From the NCBI GenBank assembly GCA_030704615.1, contig CM060731.1, forward strand, positions 61,174,756 through 61,238,755: 64,000 nucleotides of DNA, given 5' to 3'. Position 1 is the first letter of the stretch. Every line of letters starts with the position of its first letter. Source of the stretch: Takakia lepidozioides (Eukaryota; Streptophyta; Takakiopsida; Takakiales; Takakiaceae). The notes beneath the pieces were generated by a model. The model saw only the letters and a program-made list of their open reading frames with translations, searched no databases and had not been told where the DNA came from. Positions 32,770-44,870 of the stretch are shown piece by piece. Made by a program: the position numbers and the translations under genes.

Positions 32770-35700
32770 CTAGAAATTGCGGATCAAGACAAATTCGCCC
32801 AGATACTGGCGTGGACCCCGCTCCTTGGGTCCATACCATGATTGACCAACAACAACCCCAGGCCCCACTGGACGAATATAGTCGATGAAGCAATTTCCGA
32901 AGGGCCATGGGTGTCTCCCTGGAAAGCCAAGAGTCAAACACCATCTCTGTTTGTCAGCTTCAGCTGACACTCTGATCTGGCTGCTTAGTTGCCTGCCTGT
33001 ATCTGCGAGGAATAGGGAAAAAGAGAGAGAACTGCAAGCAAAAGAGCAGCAGAGAAAAGACCGACAAATTCACTACATCCACAGGGTGGCAACTAATACG
33101 AAGAGATTTCTGACCTGGCTGAGGGTAGCCTTGTGGCACAGCATCTCGCAGTTCAAAATGGCCGTCCTCGTAAGAAAATGCCAGGTCACATTGCTCTTTG
33201 GTTGCGGGCACGAAATGGACTTCCCTAACTTGGAAATAGAGAGGTGCAACTAGCCGTCCAAGTCCCTCCAGCAATGGGCCTCCTGCAAACAGCATGACAG
33301 TTTGAATATTTAGCATGACCTCTAAGATTGTCCAGCTGCTTTCAAATGACATCAGACCATTGTCGTATGAGTCTGAAATTCTATTCCAACCAGGAGCAAG
33401 AAGGGTGCAGGAATCATCCCTCTCCATCCTTTTAATATCACATCCATCCAGTTAGGCATCTGCTATTGTCCTAAAGCCATCTAGCTCCACACAGGAAGGT
33501 TTTAGAATTATCAAGCAACAATCTACCATCTACCTCAGCCCCTGCATAAGGGATATGCATGAACTCCTACCGCACTTGGTATGGTCATAGCCCTACAGTG
33601 CCTCAAGTGAAGCAGCAAGGAGGGAGGTAGGATGGAGAGGGACAAGAAAACCACTTCTGGCATAAACTGGCTTGTTCAGTAGTCCTCGGACAAGGGAACA
33701 AACATGGACATTACCTGTAATGACCCTGCCATACAGTATCCCATCGTTGCTGACAAAGAAAGCCTGCACCAAAGTACAATACTGTCCACCTGAGACAATA
33801 TAATGCATATAAGAGCACAAAAAAATAAAATGATGAATGGAAGGAAAACTGGCATGGCGGCACCATCTATCAACACAGGGGGAGAGGGACAGAATCGTTC
33901 CAATGGAGTGATGGGAAGAGTGAAAGGACTAAATTTGTTCCAGCAAACTAAACCAAGACAACTGAAATGCCTCACCTTCTTGAATCGGCTTATCCAGCCA
34001 AAAATCCAAGGCACTGTTGAAAGGCTCACACCGCACACAACAAGCCCAGAATAATCAGTACAGCAACTCCCACATATGCTTCTGCAGTGCCCATTTTCCA
34101 AAACAGAAACTGCCAACCTTCTTATAGGAATCTGCCATACCCCATCACAATAACGGGTAACCACTGATCAAACACTGAGATTCTTGTACCACCTCCTCCT
34201 CCCCCAACTTCAGCAAACAGAACGCTTAATTTATTTTATCTGAAAGCACCACTAAGGGTTCAAAAAAGGGGCCACCAAACAAGCCCCCCCTAAGAAATCA
34301 ACTTGGCATGAGAGCCCTCCAAGATTCCCAAAAAAAAAGAAATCCTAAATAAGGAACGTGGTGGTTTTAAGGGCTAGTTTCAATCTGTTACAGGAATAGA
34401 TATGAGGATTAGAGATCTTCAGAAATGCCCTGTACAGCCTCGCCTGTGCCATTTAGGACCAAGTGTGCAAATGCACAAGGCAGCTCATAAATGAGCTAAT
34501 GGTACTGCAGCTTCTCTGGCAGTGTCCAGCATCATACAGTGGGGGACATTAGGAGAAGTTCAAGCATGTGTGATGCATTACATGGATTATAACAGGATCA
34601 TGGTCTGTCCCCCTTATAAGTGAGAAGTCAAGATAATGCCATCGAATGTAGTCAATGCATACCTCCATTTACTTGGCCAGTCCAAACAATAGGCTCGAGA
34701 GGCCTTCCAATAGCAGGGTTCGGCAGAAGGCCTGCCGCATCCTCTACAAACAGCTTGGGATCATCATATCTAAGCCCTGCCATCTTCCACATTGAAGAGA
34801 TGTGCCTGTCTACCCAGCAAGCCATCACATGAATGTGCAGCTTCATGTAAACTTATGCAATTTCTGAATATCAGACCACCCCACTGCCCATATTTTACTA
34901 CAAGTTGACAAACAGAACTATCAATGAAGTATCTAATATGTGAGATTGAGGCATGCAAGTAGTTCAGTGTCAACTTTTGAAAGTCTGCTTCTCATTCATG
35001 TGAAAAATGTTGACTGCTGTAAATCCTACATAGGCAGGGTGTAAAGTGTAAGCACAGAGGTCATGCGCATGCTTACTTTGGCTGTAGCAAGTCAAGTAAA
35101 TGATGTCTTCGCTCCTCTGGAATGTCCCCAATCTTCTTCCTACACCTCACACATTGTGAGTGCCGTATTTTTTTTCCTCTTATATTTGTTTTACTGTGAC
35201 TAACAAGGAAAAAAGTTTAGACCTCTTCTGTGCACATCATGCAATACGCCGACAGAGGCACCCCATGTAACAAGTAAAATGCTCTTACAGACTCTGACCA
35301 AAGGAAGGCAGCATGGTTGTAGGTGCGAGAATCCATGGGCCGAATGAAAGGTGGCGGATCCAGCAACGTCAGTATATCTAGTTCGTCTAGATATGCTTTC
35401 CGCCCACTTGCAAGTATCCTGTAAGGTTCTTCCCCTTCATTGCCAACAGCACCTTTCTTTCTCGCAATCGGCTCTATCATCTCTTTTGATCCCTCCATAA
35501 ACTCCTTTCCTGATGTCCCTGCAGGTCGGTCCCTGCTTGAAGTATCAGAATCCTGCCACTCTGGGCTTGAGGACTTTCCTGCATAGGATTTCTTCCACGG
35601 ATCCCAGCTTTGAGCAAGCGGATCCCAACCAGCGCCCTCCATGCTTTGAAATCTTGGGATTTCCCCATTGGATCCCTTGACTGTCCCATTGTCAGGCTTC

Positions 35701-36339
35701 CCATTGGTTGATTGGCAGCTCACAAGCAGGCCATGCCTTGGAAGTTTCCGCAGGAAACCTTTTGCACAACTTCCCACATCGCATCCTGTATTCATTCACC
35801 ATAAGATGGTAGCATTGGTCATACACTCTTTTAATCCAACATCAAGGCTTTGGGTTTAGGGTTTAGGGTTTAGAGTGAAATCGCCTCGAGACACATGTAG
35901 CAATGTGAGAGAAGTGCTCCCTCTTACGAGTGTGTTCAACACTCAAACCAGAACAAGGGATACCAAGGCCAACAAACTAGAGGCACATTTGGCGTTGGAC
36001 ACATATTGCAAGGCACTGTGTGCTCCTGCAGTTGAGTTCGAACCACTACTCAAAAAGCTGCTGAGATGCGGCTCACAAACCTCACCGGAACCTGAGCATC
36101 ATCACCACACTTCCCCACGGGCTCGTGCCATTCACAAAAGTATGAGTAGTACCCAATGAGATATGAACTACTGCAGGATCCCGACCCACAAACATACCAG
36201 ATGGGGACTGTGCGACAGGGACATATTTGGCCGCCAACTGCATGTGCGAGGAGGAAGGGGCACCACTTTTGAATCCATTGCACGAAGAGCTTGCAGGCAG
36301 GAAGAGATGGACGCCCTGCACCACGACCCCGGCAGCCAT
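32770..36339 (-). CDS. conserved green-lineage protein, probably plastid-targeted, function unknown
   Basis: Eight exons with GT-AG borders join in frame (427 aa): 36339-36153, 35785-35299, 35139-35077, 34805-34663, 34013-33976, 33763-33715, 33282-33115, 32918-32770. The first 60 residues (MAAGVVVQGVHLF, many Ser/Ala, few acids) look like a transit peptide. Conserved blocks, in order, are PPPFIRPMDSRTYNHAAFLW, IGDIPEERRHHLLDLL, WKMAGLRYDDPKLF, WISRFKKAFFVSNDG, YGRVI, LVAPLYFQVREV, PQGYPQPGRHPWPF and VGPGVVVGQSWYG. I recognise these blocks from uncharacterised plant proteins, but cannot name a locus or activity. No catalytic motif or membrane segment stands out. Intron 1 contains telomeric repeats; the upstream region has clustered CACGT motifs. 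Confidence 0.85.
35852..35873 (+). repeat. interstitial telomere-like repeat (GGGTTTA)3
   Basis: Three exact copies of GGGTTTA stand in tandem in intron 1 of the plastid-type gene. TTTAGGG is the telomere unit of most green plants and algae. Such short interstitial runs often mark repaired breaks. Confidence 0.85.
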
Positions 36340-36429
36340 AGCTTTGTCCTCTCTCTCTCTCTCTCCTTCGGAACTTGAACTACTTGCTACTCGTTATGGA
36401 ATACGAGTTATTCTAGTGACGACCCATGT

Positions 36430-36490
36430 CATCTGCCACGTCATTATGTGCCATGTCATCTGCCACGTTTCGTCGTTGCCACGTTTTGTC
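36430..36490 (-). promoter_or_regulatory. cluster of CACGT motifs upstream of the plastid-type gene
   Basis: Three GCCACGT motifs (CACGT at 36437, 36464 and 36480) lie 98-145 bp before the start codon of the minus-strand gene. They are embedded in a short direct repeat, CCATGTCATCTGCCACGT, found at 36424 and 36451. CACGT is the core bound by plant bZIP and bHLH factors, common in light-regulated promoters. A CT microsatellite lies at 36349-36367, near the start codon. Function is inferred from position. Confidence 0.4.
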
Positions 36491-36595
36491 GTCATATTTT
36501 CAACCTGCCCGGGCTGCCTAGGAAGACCCGACTTCTTAAAGTGTTTGAAGCTTCTTGAACTGCCTGAACTGTAGCCTGTACATGAGCGCGATAGA

Positions 36596-36973
36596 TTACT
36601 GCATTTGATCTGGGAGAAGAGTTGTTTGAAAGGTTGGATGAGGCAACAATCGCTGCGTTGATCTAGGAGAAGTGGGGTTCAATGAGGCAACAGTCGCTGC
36701 GTTGATATGGGGTAAAGGGTAGGCTCCTCTTTTTGCTGCTTGTTTGGAGGGTTTGGAGGAGGTAACATTTGCTGCATTGCTCTGGGGTAAAGGGTAGACT
36801 TTTCTCTTTGCTGCGAAGTAAGCCAATGCCCCTGCATGCGCTAGTGACCCTCTCATCAGTGACCCTTTTGGACCATCAAGAACATAGTCTTTGCACCTCT
36901 GTTCACCAACTTTCAAACCCTCGAGGCTCAGTGAGCTCAATGCCACCGTACCCATAATCATAAATAGCCACAA
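36596..36973 (-). other. ORF with internal repeats, unknown
   Basis: A 125-codon minus-strand frame containing two related segments, AAKRKVYPLPQSNAANVTSS and AAKRGAYPLPHINAATVASL. The DNA repeats too (GGGGTAAAGGGTAG at 36709 and 36783, with GCTGCGTTGAT and GCTGCATTG nearby). It may be a decayed minisatellite rather than a gene. Nothing identifies a family. Confidence 0.25.
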
Positions 36974-39900
36974 TAGCCATAATCATAAGTAGCTCTACTT
37001 TTGCTCTGGTCTTGTTTCATTCGAGTTGAACTCATAAAATCAATGTTTGCAGAGACACTGTAAATTTCGCGTTCGATTCCACCAGTACACACTCTTTTTT
37101 TCAGTTACCACGCCATCTCTTGTAAGCCTAGACGTTCTGATGTGAGCTTCTCTGGTTTTGTGACAGGAACAAAACAATTGTGACGAGCTTCTCTCTAAGG
37201 TAATACCCTCCCCCTTCTATTGGTCTTTGGTATTTTTGGGCTATGATTAGTCAACCCTCTGACAATCCCAAAGTTGGAGCTCAGCAGTTTACCGGTGATG
37301 GCTGTGCCATGCTGATTCTGCAGCATGAAATTCAGGAATGAGACACCCCTCTCTTGTCAGAACAACGATACTGCACTACGTTCCCTACAGTCAGCACAAA
37401 ATCTGTCTTAACCAGCTACTTTTGGGTTGGTGCTTCAGACATGAGGGCCGTCATATTGGTGCATCATGACTGCATAAGGGTGAAACCATTTTGATCGTAC
37501 TAAACCTCTCCTGATTAGACAAAACCCCTAACACCGAAATGTGTATCCCTGCCAGTGAACATGGCATTCTACATGGGAGAGGTAGGCACAGAACAGGTTG
37601 AGGTCTGATTCTAGTCTGTTTCTGCCTTGGCTCTTGGAGCTGACCAGTGTACTAGGGTTTGGACATTTTAATCCGTGGAGTTGTCTTTGTATAGCACTTC
37701 AATCATTGTTGTATGCTATGAGATCTCTTTATGGAATCTTCCCTGGGTCTTTGGGTTGTTAGTAGCTCACCCCATTGCTTGCAGTTGTGCAGCTAGACAT
37801 TTGTAGCTGTACAGGGTGGCATGTCAGTCGACTTGTACCAGACATGGCCTTTAGTTATAGCTTTTTTCTGGTTGCAAGCAGGGTGCAGCATTGGCATAGC
37901 TTGTTTCTCCTCTTACTCGAAAGCTGTGTCTCTTTCTGAACAGCATTCTTCGCCATTGGCAGAGGTCTGTTGTGGCGTATGTTTATCAGTCTTTCAGCAC
38001 TGGCTGATGTGCAGTTATATGCAGTTATGTTCGTGGATGTCACTTTGCAGACTATGTCTGTTTTGTTTGCTCCCACTTTGTCCATTTGGCGCAGTAATTG
38101 TGAAGTTTGTGAGAGAGTTCTGTCAAAGTAGGTTGTCAAACCCCCAAACCTCATCACTTGTTCTGGGAGGATTAGTATGACGGGAACTTTATGCCGGGTG
38201 ATATGTACCAATAAGCAATGTAAATGGCCAGTGATTCTTTTTTTTCTGTCTATGCTACGGTAAACGTCGTCTTATGAGTACATTCTGTATTTCTTTTTGT
38301 TGATGAGGCAGTGAATAAGAATGGGTGAAATTAGGTCTAAAAGAGCTTCAGCATGCCCTAATGAGGCGCTTGCATGGAAGTTCTTAGACAGGAGTATAGA
38401 ATCTGATTTGCAATTGGGTTGAGGGATGAAAGTTCCTGGTTTTCCCTTGTCATTGAGCGTTCAATAGTGCCTGATGAAGCCGTGTCATTTCTTCCCTCGT
38501 TCTCTCTACTGTTCAGGCTTTCCACTGCTTCCTCGCCTGCTAGCAATGCACAACATATGTGTATCTATCATATATTCTATCCTGCACATTCTCTATGATG
38601 TAACTTCTGAAGTGAGATAATTGCTGCTGATAGAGCAATGTTGCTCAAATCCAAAACCTTGAGAGCTGAAGCATTGACAGGCAATGGGACTGCACTAGTG
38701 AGCCTATTGCTGGAAACATTAAAGACCTGCAGGGACAAAAGGTTCAAAAACTGGCAGATATTGGCCCAGTTAAATTATTCGAGCTCGCATCCATACTAAC
38801 TAGTGATTGAAGCTCAAAAAGCTCACTGCCCTGTACTGGAATGCACTTAGCACTGGTTTTTTGTCACTGGGAAGTCAAACAATACCCAGAAGCGAACAAA
38901 CATTCAGCAGTGAAGCTGCACCTTCCAATCCCCCTGCTGCAACTCCGAAAAGGTACCCCAACAGCCCATCATGTCTATCTACAAGCTGTTCCTTGGCTTA
39001 TTAGAATGCTGCACTGAGTGCATGCACTTCAATTTAGAAACGCTCTCCTAGGATGTTTCTGTCAAGGAGCTGAAGATACACTTGACATAGATGTGCTGGT
39101 CCATGGTGGACCTGACATAGATATCCAATTTATGTCTGTTTTCAGAGATGCAAGATGTGGGGGGATGGATTGCTAGATCGTGCGGATGATTGCATCAAAG
39201 TCCATTTCTTGATGTTCTTCTTGTGAACAGTAGTCGATTTTGAGCTTCTTTTGTATGAGTAACTTTTCTTTCTGAATATCTCTTGATCTAGCCACCATTT
39301 TACCTTTTCATCCCCCAGCAGTTGAGTCAAGAGTCATTTTTCAAACATGAGAATGAAATCACAAAAGACAAATCAAGACCTCAAGTGAGTAAAAATAGGA
39401 GCAGCCACAATGACAGTCGAGAGTCTGGAAGATGCCAGCAATTTGTTCTTGTTATTGACAGGTGCAGTTCGTTCTCTACTTTTTTGAAAAGAGGCAGAGT
39501 TTATGTTTCTTGTCTGGCATACTGATTTCCCAGGCTTACTTTGAAAATTAGAATGACCTCCACCTGCGACAGAGATCCACAATGAATAGAACATCACCGT
39601 GGATAATTTCAGGGTGCTGGTTACAGGAGTCTGAAAGAGAATTTATCAAGAGCATTCTAGAGACAAGTTATTCTATCAGTCTGTCTTCTCGGACTCTATC
39701 TGGCTCCTCTCTTGGCACCGGGGGGAGGGGACCCAACTGAAGGAGTCCAAGGAATTCTTAGGGATGAGTTCCTATCATGCGGAGCTTCAAGACTGAAAAC
39801 TAGTTTGTTCATCAGATCAACTTCATACCATGCCCAAGTCACACTATTCTCTGATCTGTATGACAGTTTCATACTACCCGCTCTGCCCCCTCCTTTTTGA

Positions 39901-41235
39901 AACAAAACAGTACCCCATCAAAGTTGTCCTTCTGCTACATACTTTGCTGTTGTGGATCAGGCTTCTCAGCAAGTTTTTGCATTTCTGGAGCCTGAAGAAA
40001 GGAGAGCTGATCAGTCTCAGAAAAGTATACATCCAGCTGCCAACCTTCATCATGGGACAGATGTGAAGAGAGACCCCAAAAGAGAAGGGGAGCTGCTAGG
40101 GAGATGTAAACAAACATACCTAGTGGGTCTAATATTCATAGAAGTCTATGGTCAGTTTTTGCACCCATTTCTGCTCGAGGTAGACTTCCCTTTCTTCCAT
40201 TGATGCTCATGTCAGTGTACTGTGGGTTAGGGATGCTGTACTTCTGGGCAGGTCAATTGTTTCACATTATTTTTCACTAGAGCTGTTGTTTTTTGGAGAA
40301 TGTGTAGACCCCAGTTCAAGGATTTTGTTTCCAAATTCTGAAACAGAATGAGAAGGGGCAGATGCTTTCGAGCAGAACATAGACGTTCCTCAACAATTTT
40401 GGTCATTGGTCATTTGGTCATTCTACCAAGGAAACATCATTCCCTGATCCAGGAAGCACTGGTTACTTTGAATCTTCATCTGTGTCAATGAGACCATCGG
40501 TGGCAAAAACCCCTGCTTTGGTTCTTTTTTGGTTCATCAGTAGATCTGTCTCCTCCTCGGACTTGCCTGTTGGGTTTCTATGTCTGGTTTCAAATGCATG
40601 TCCCTACCTCAGAAAATTTTATCATCACTGAGGTGACATAGGATTCAATCTTTCTCTCTATCCTCAGCCACGGCTCATATGTACACACGTCTACTCCAAC
40701 TAAAAAAGTAGGCCCCTAATCTGTGCCTATGGGTATGTCTCTGCTCCCCTCTTACTCCCGGTTTCTCTACTTTGTTTGTGCCCTAGAAAATTCTAAGTTT
40801 ACATACTTAGTATTGGAATTCTATTTCTCTTTTGCTTCTATCTTTCTTTCTTTTTTTTTCCTTAGCTTCTATCTGGTCTTGGAAAATCTGGTCTTCTATT
40901 TGGTCATATTGAACAACCTAATTTAATCAAGTATATGTATGTATATACACATACATACATGTACTGCGTATGTCATTTGAACAAGCCGCAAAGGGCGAGA
41001 GGCTCTGTCCATTGAAGCAACAATTTTGACAAGCTGCCACGTGTTGTATTTAAAAGTTTTTTTAAACCAATCATACTCTTGACACGGTGTAAGGTCCGTT
41101 GACCACATTTCTCCATTGACTTCAACATGATGCAAAGTCTCTGCCCTGAAGGGCAGAGCCAATAAATCAAATGTGATCATAGGTGGGAAAATCTGTCTTC
41201 TGCTTCTACATATATGGTCTTTGAAAATCTATGTG
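36974..41235. other. gene-poor stretch
   Basis: Apart from the LRR-like fragment at 38577-38726, no coding sequence could be supported. Open frames of 118-119 codons overlap on both strands at 37821-38211, but neither has a motif or a splice continuation. No LINE-B tails were seen here. A polypyrimidine run lies at about 40845-40862. Confidence 0.4.
38577..38726 (-). pseudogene. leucine-rich-repeat fragment
   Basis: After a CCTGCAG acceptor at 38727 the minus strand encodes VFNVSSNRLTSAVPLP and then LKVLDLSNIALSA, which fits two plant-type LRRs (L-x-VFNVSSNRL, LxxLDLSN). Just upstream, at about 38790-38770, another frame reads NNLTGPISASF before a stop. No signal peptide, transmembrane segment or kinase was found on either side. 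I take it as a remnant of an LRR receptor gene, with low confidence. Confidence 0.35.
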
Positions 41236-41284
41236 GGCGCCACTAACCTTGTTGGCACTTGGCACCAACCGCGTTAGTGGCGCC
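41236..41284. repeat. nested inverted repeat
   Basis: GGCGCCACTAAC at 41236-41247 pairs with GTTAGTGGCGCC at 41273-41284, a perfect 12-bp stem. Inside it GTTGG at 41251 pairs with CCAAC at 41265. The whole 49 bp could form a long hairpin or cruciform. It may be the joined ends of a small foldback element. Confidence 0.75.
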
Positions 41285-41341
41285 AACAACATGGTAGGAC
41301 GAGATACCATTTAAGATGATTTATCAAGAGACGGACAACCA

Positions 41342-41470
41342 AGTTGTAGCCCAATGGTAATGGGCACATACCACCTCGGAAGTGGTTGTGGGTTCAATCC
41401 ACCTTTGGTGTCACTAAGGTGTCCACTTGATGTGAAGTCAGGGGTGGGGTGAAGAGACACCATAATTTAC
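41342..41470 (+). mobile_element. tRNA-derived SINE (head region)
   Basis: The sequence GTTGTAGCCCAATGGTAATG resembles a tRNA D-arm with an A box (TAGCCCAATGG). About 40 bp later GTGGGTTCAATCCACC matches a T-arm with a B box (GGTTCAATCC). This spacing is that of a pol III internal promoter. The cloverleaf is imperfect, and a non-tRNA body follows (GTGTCACTAAGGTGTCCACT), so a SINE is more likely than a working tRNA gene. The 3' end is not clear. Confidence 0.55.
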
Positions 41471-41704
41471 GCATCCTTCGGGAAGCTTCAAATATATAAT
41501 TATATTATCAAGGGGCGTGGCATATAGTACCAAATGCCCACTAACTCGAAGGTGAAAGCATCTAAGCATACTTTTAAGGGATCTAAGAATCTGTTAGAAA
41601 ATATTTGGTGAACAGATGGGGTGAAGAGATTGACATTTGATACACATTTGATACACTTATGCATACACTTTGCCCATCTAATCAATCCTCAATATATCAC
41701 CTAC

Positions 41705-42301
41705 TGTCACGGACATAGCCCAGAAAAACCTACCAGGAGTAAATACTAGAAGTTATCAAGTTATCATGTTATCGAAAGTTACCATGATTTATCGTGATTT
41801 ACCATGATCTACCATGATTAACCATTACTTACCAAGTTGTCGAGAGTTTACCAAATTATCAAGAGTAATTTGGGAAACTTCTCCATCAAATACTGCATTT
41901 GTTTAAGGAAGCTTCTCCATCAAGAAATCTTTGTTTAATCTTGGAAACCTTTCCAACAAGAAATCTTCATAGGGGAAGCTTCTTAATAGCCAGTATATAT
42001 AGAAGGGCAGACTGGACACTCTTCAGTCTCGCCAACACCAGTTCAAGCTACTCTTGTTTCCAGTTTTCAGTTCCCGATACTCTAGCCCAGTTTCCAGTAT
42101 CTGGTACTCCAGTCCAGTTTCCAGCATTCCAGTATTCAAGTCGTGTTCCAATATCTTGTACTCTTGTTCATTGTTATAAAGATCGTCTTGATTCATATTT
42201 ACTCATCGTACATTCGGGCACGTCAACCTTGACTTCTTGTCTAGCCTTGTACTTCTAGTCTTATCTCTTGTTTGTGTTCAGTCATGTTATTGTCCTTAAC
42301 A
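41705..42301 (+). mobile_element. 5' LTR of a Ty3/gypsy element
   Basis: Starts TGTCACGGACATAGCCC and ends CCTTAACA, giving TG...CA ends and about 597 bp. A TATATATAGAAGG box lies at 41994. The next bases, TTTGGCGAGACTAAAG, begin with a TGG that suits a tRNA primer-binding site. The U3 part (41750-41870) is a run of degenerate TTACCATGAT/TTATCAAG units; the R/U5 part repeats CAGTTTCCAG. No matching 3' LTR occurs in the window. Confidence 0.75.
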
Positions 42302-42339
42302 GTTTGGCGAGACTAAAGTTTGTTCTTTAGTTAGTTAAG

Positions 42340-44870
42340 ATGGAAGGCACATTTGCGGAAATGGTCACCACATTGCAGAGTTTTCAGCTCCAGATGCAAG
42401 AACTCCGTGCCTCTACTGCCCAACTACAAGCTGATCAGTCTCAAGACCTTGGCAATGCTCTCAACAATTTGCAACAACAAATTTCAGAGTTGAAAGAGTC
42501 GAACAATGGATCTTCAACCTTACGAGTCCCTACTACAACAAATCATACTGCAACGGTTCCTCCAAATCTTCAACAGATTACAAGGGAGCCAAAGGTCAGC
42601 ATGCCCGAGAAATTTAATGGGACGAGATCAAAATTTCGCGGTTTTGTTCAACAAGTACGATTGTTCCTACGACTACATCCACAACGCTACTCTGATGAAG
42701 ATATTCAAGTGGGATTCGTGGGCACCCTTCTATCAGGCACTACCCTATCTTGGTTTGCACCGCTATTAGAGAAAAATTTAATTTACTATACAATTTTGAA
42801 TCGTTCATGTCCGAGTTCACGCACGTTTAGAGAGAATGATAGAGAGAGAGTTGCAGAGACAAAAGATGCTAATACTTCGACAATGAGCACGTCCAGCTTC
42901 CGTTTTATGTTGCCGAATTTCGACAATTTGGCTGCTACCTTGACTGGGAATGAAAGAGCCTCATTAGTCAGTTTCGATGTGCATAAAGATGATGTTAAAG
43001 ATTTGTTGCTGACAATGCCAAACGTGAGTACACTGAGCGAATTCATCACCCATCATTGCATCGATAACGTTTGTTCGAAAGACGCAAGAAGCGATCTGGA
43101 TGGTCAACGACGCACCATGCCGCTGCTACTTACGGCAACCAAATACAACGATCCATCAGACACCGGTAATGATCCTATACAGATTGATGCTGTCCGATTC
43201 AAGTCATTGACGCCACATGAAAAACAAAGACGGCGCTCGAATGGATTTGCCTTTATTGCAGAGAAAATGATCACATGGCATTAACTGCCCCAACAAGAAA
43301 ATTCAAAGCTCGAGGCACTACTCAAGTTTCGATTCGTACGAGGAGGTCGGAAAAACGAAGATGTCCATCACAGTATGGGACCATGCGGCTGGACACCCCA
43401 AATTCATCACCAAAAAAAGATCTTTTTCTACTTCAGACCCTGTATATTGTTTCACAGTTCTAGTAAAGATCAGGATGCAAAATCGAGATATCTCCGTAGA
43501 AGCACTTTTGGACTCGGGCGCTTCAGTGTGTTTTATTGACAAAGACTTTGCTAAGCACACAATTAAACGTTCGTAGAAAGAAATTCTCGCCCCTGTTGAA
43601 GTCATCGATGACGACCGTTAGCATCAGGAAATGTTGACCATGAACTCGACCCCTGAAGTGAAGCTTAAAAAATCAGCATCACAGATTGTTTTTCAATGTC
43701 ATCCAGTCTCCAACGAATCCTGTGATCCTTGGACTCCCTGGTTTGTACTTCATAACCTGACATCGACTGGCGATCACGAAAATTTCGGCAAGACAAAAAT
43801 GCAAAAGTACCAAAGGTATTCAATCCCTGTTTCTTGGAGTTAGAGCCTTCATGATAGCTACGAAGAAAGACGCGACATTTGCACTTTATTCGACTCCGAT
43901 CAAAACCACAACAGACCAAAGTACTTCGACATTACCCACTCAATATCAAGATTTCAAGGATGTCTTTGAAAAGAAAAATGCAGACATGTTGCCAGAACAT
44001 CGACCTATGATTGTGCAATTGAGTTGTTGCAAAGAAAGAGCTCAACCACCATTCGGCCCGATCTACCAATTTATCTCAGACGTAGCTGGCTGCTTTACGC
44101 GAATTACATTGAGGACAATTTGTCAAAATAATTTCATTCAACATTCGAAATTACCCGCGGAGCACCTATCTTATTTGTGAAGAAGAAGAACGGATCGTTA
44201 CGCAATGTGGGACTATCATGGGCTCAACAAAGTCACTATAAAAAATCGTTACCCCCTACCGCTGATTTCCGGACTCCTCGAACAACTTGAACGAGCAAAC
44301 TTTTTCACAAAGATCGACTTGAGATGAGCTTACAACCTTGTACGAATAAAAGAAGGAGACAAATGGAAGACCTGCTTTTTCGCACAAGGTATGGACATTT
44401 CGAATACAGTTTATGTCTTTCGGTCTTACAATGCTCCAGCAATTTTTCAACACATGATGAATGACATCTTTCGAGAATTTTTAGATGACTTTGTAGTCAT
44501 CTATTTGGACGATATTTTGATATTTTCACAAAATGAAGAAGAACATGGTCGTCATGTACGCCTTGTCCTTGATAAATTGAGGGAAAAATGACTATATGTC
44601 AAGTTGGAAAAATGTCTTTTCCACCAATCTGAAGTCGAATTTTTGGGCTACATTATTTCCGACAAATGAGTCTTTATGAATCAGAAGAAAATACAAACCA
44701 TCATCGAGTGTGTTAAACCAACTTCGGTCCGAGATGTACAATATTTTCTAGGATTTGCAAATTTCTATAGAATCTTCATCTATGACTACTCCAAAATTGC
44801 TGCACCAATGACACGACTCACAGGGAAGGACAAATTTGTATGGGACGAGAAGGGAATACTGCCGTTTCTT
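42340..44870 (+). pseudogene. Ty3/gypsy gag-pol remnant
   Basis: From ATG at 42340 a Gag with a coiled-coil N-terminus and the capsid-like blocks KVSMPEKFNGTRSKFRGFVQ and GTTLSWFAPLL is followed by a CLYCRENDH zinc-knuckle start in a shifted frame near 43247. A protease core LLDSGASVCFID lies near 43510. Reverse transcriptase motifs follow in several frames: [19 protein letters not shown] (about 44238), KIDLR[15 protein letters not shown] (about 44310), then [20 protein letters not shown] (44477-44536) and FLGYIISDK. The order gag-PR-RT is typical. RNase H, integrase and 3' LTR are missing; sequence identity is lost after about 44870. Frameshifts and stops are numerous, so it is dead. Confidence 0.85.

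Noticed and set aside
37060-37085. GTTCGATTCC, a perfect tRNA B-box-like string
   Set aside because: No matching A box or cloverleaf in the preceding 70 bases.
37855-38211. Overlapping ORFs of 118-119 codons on both strands
   Set aside because: Neither has a family motif or coding-like continuation.
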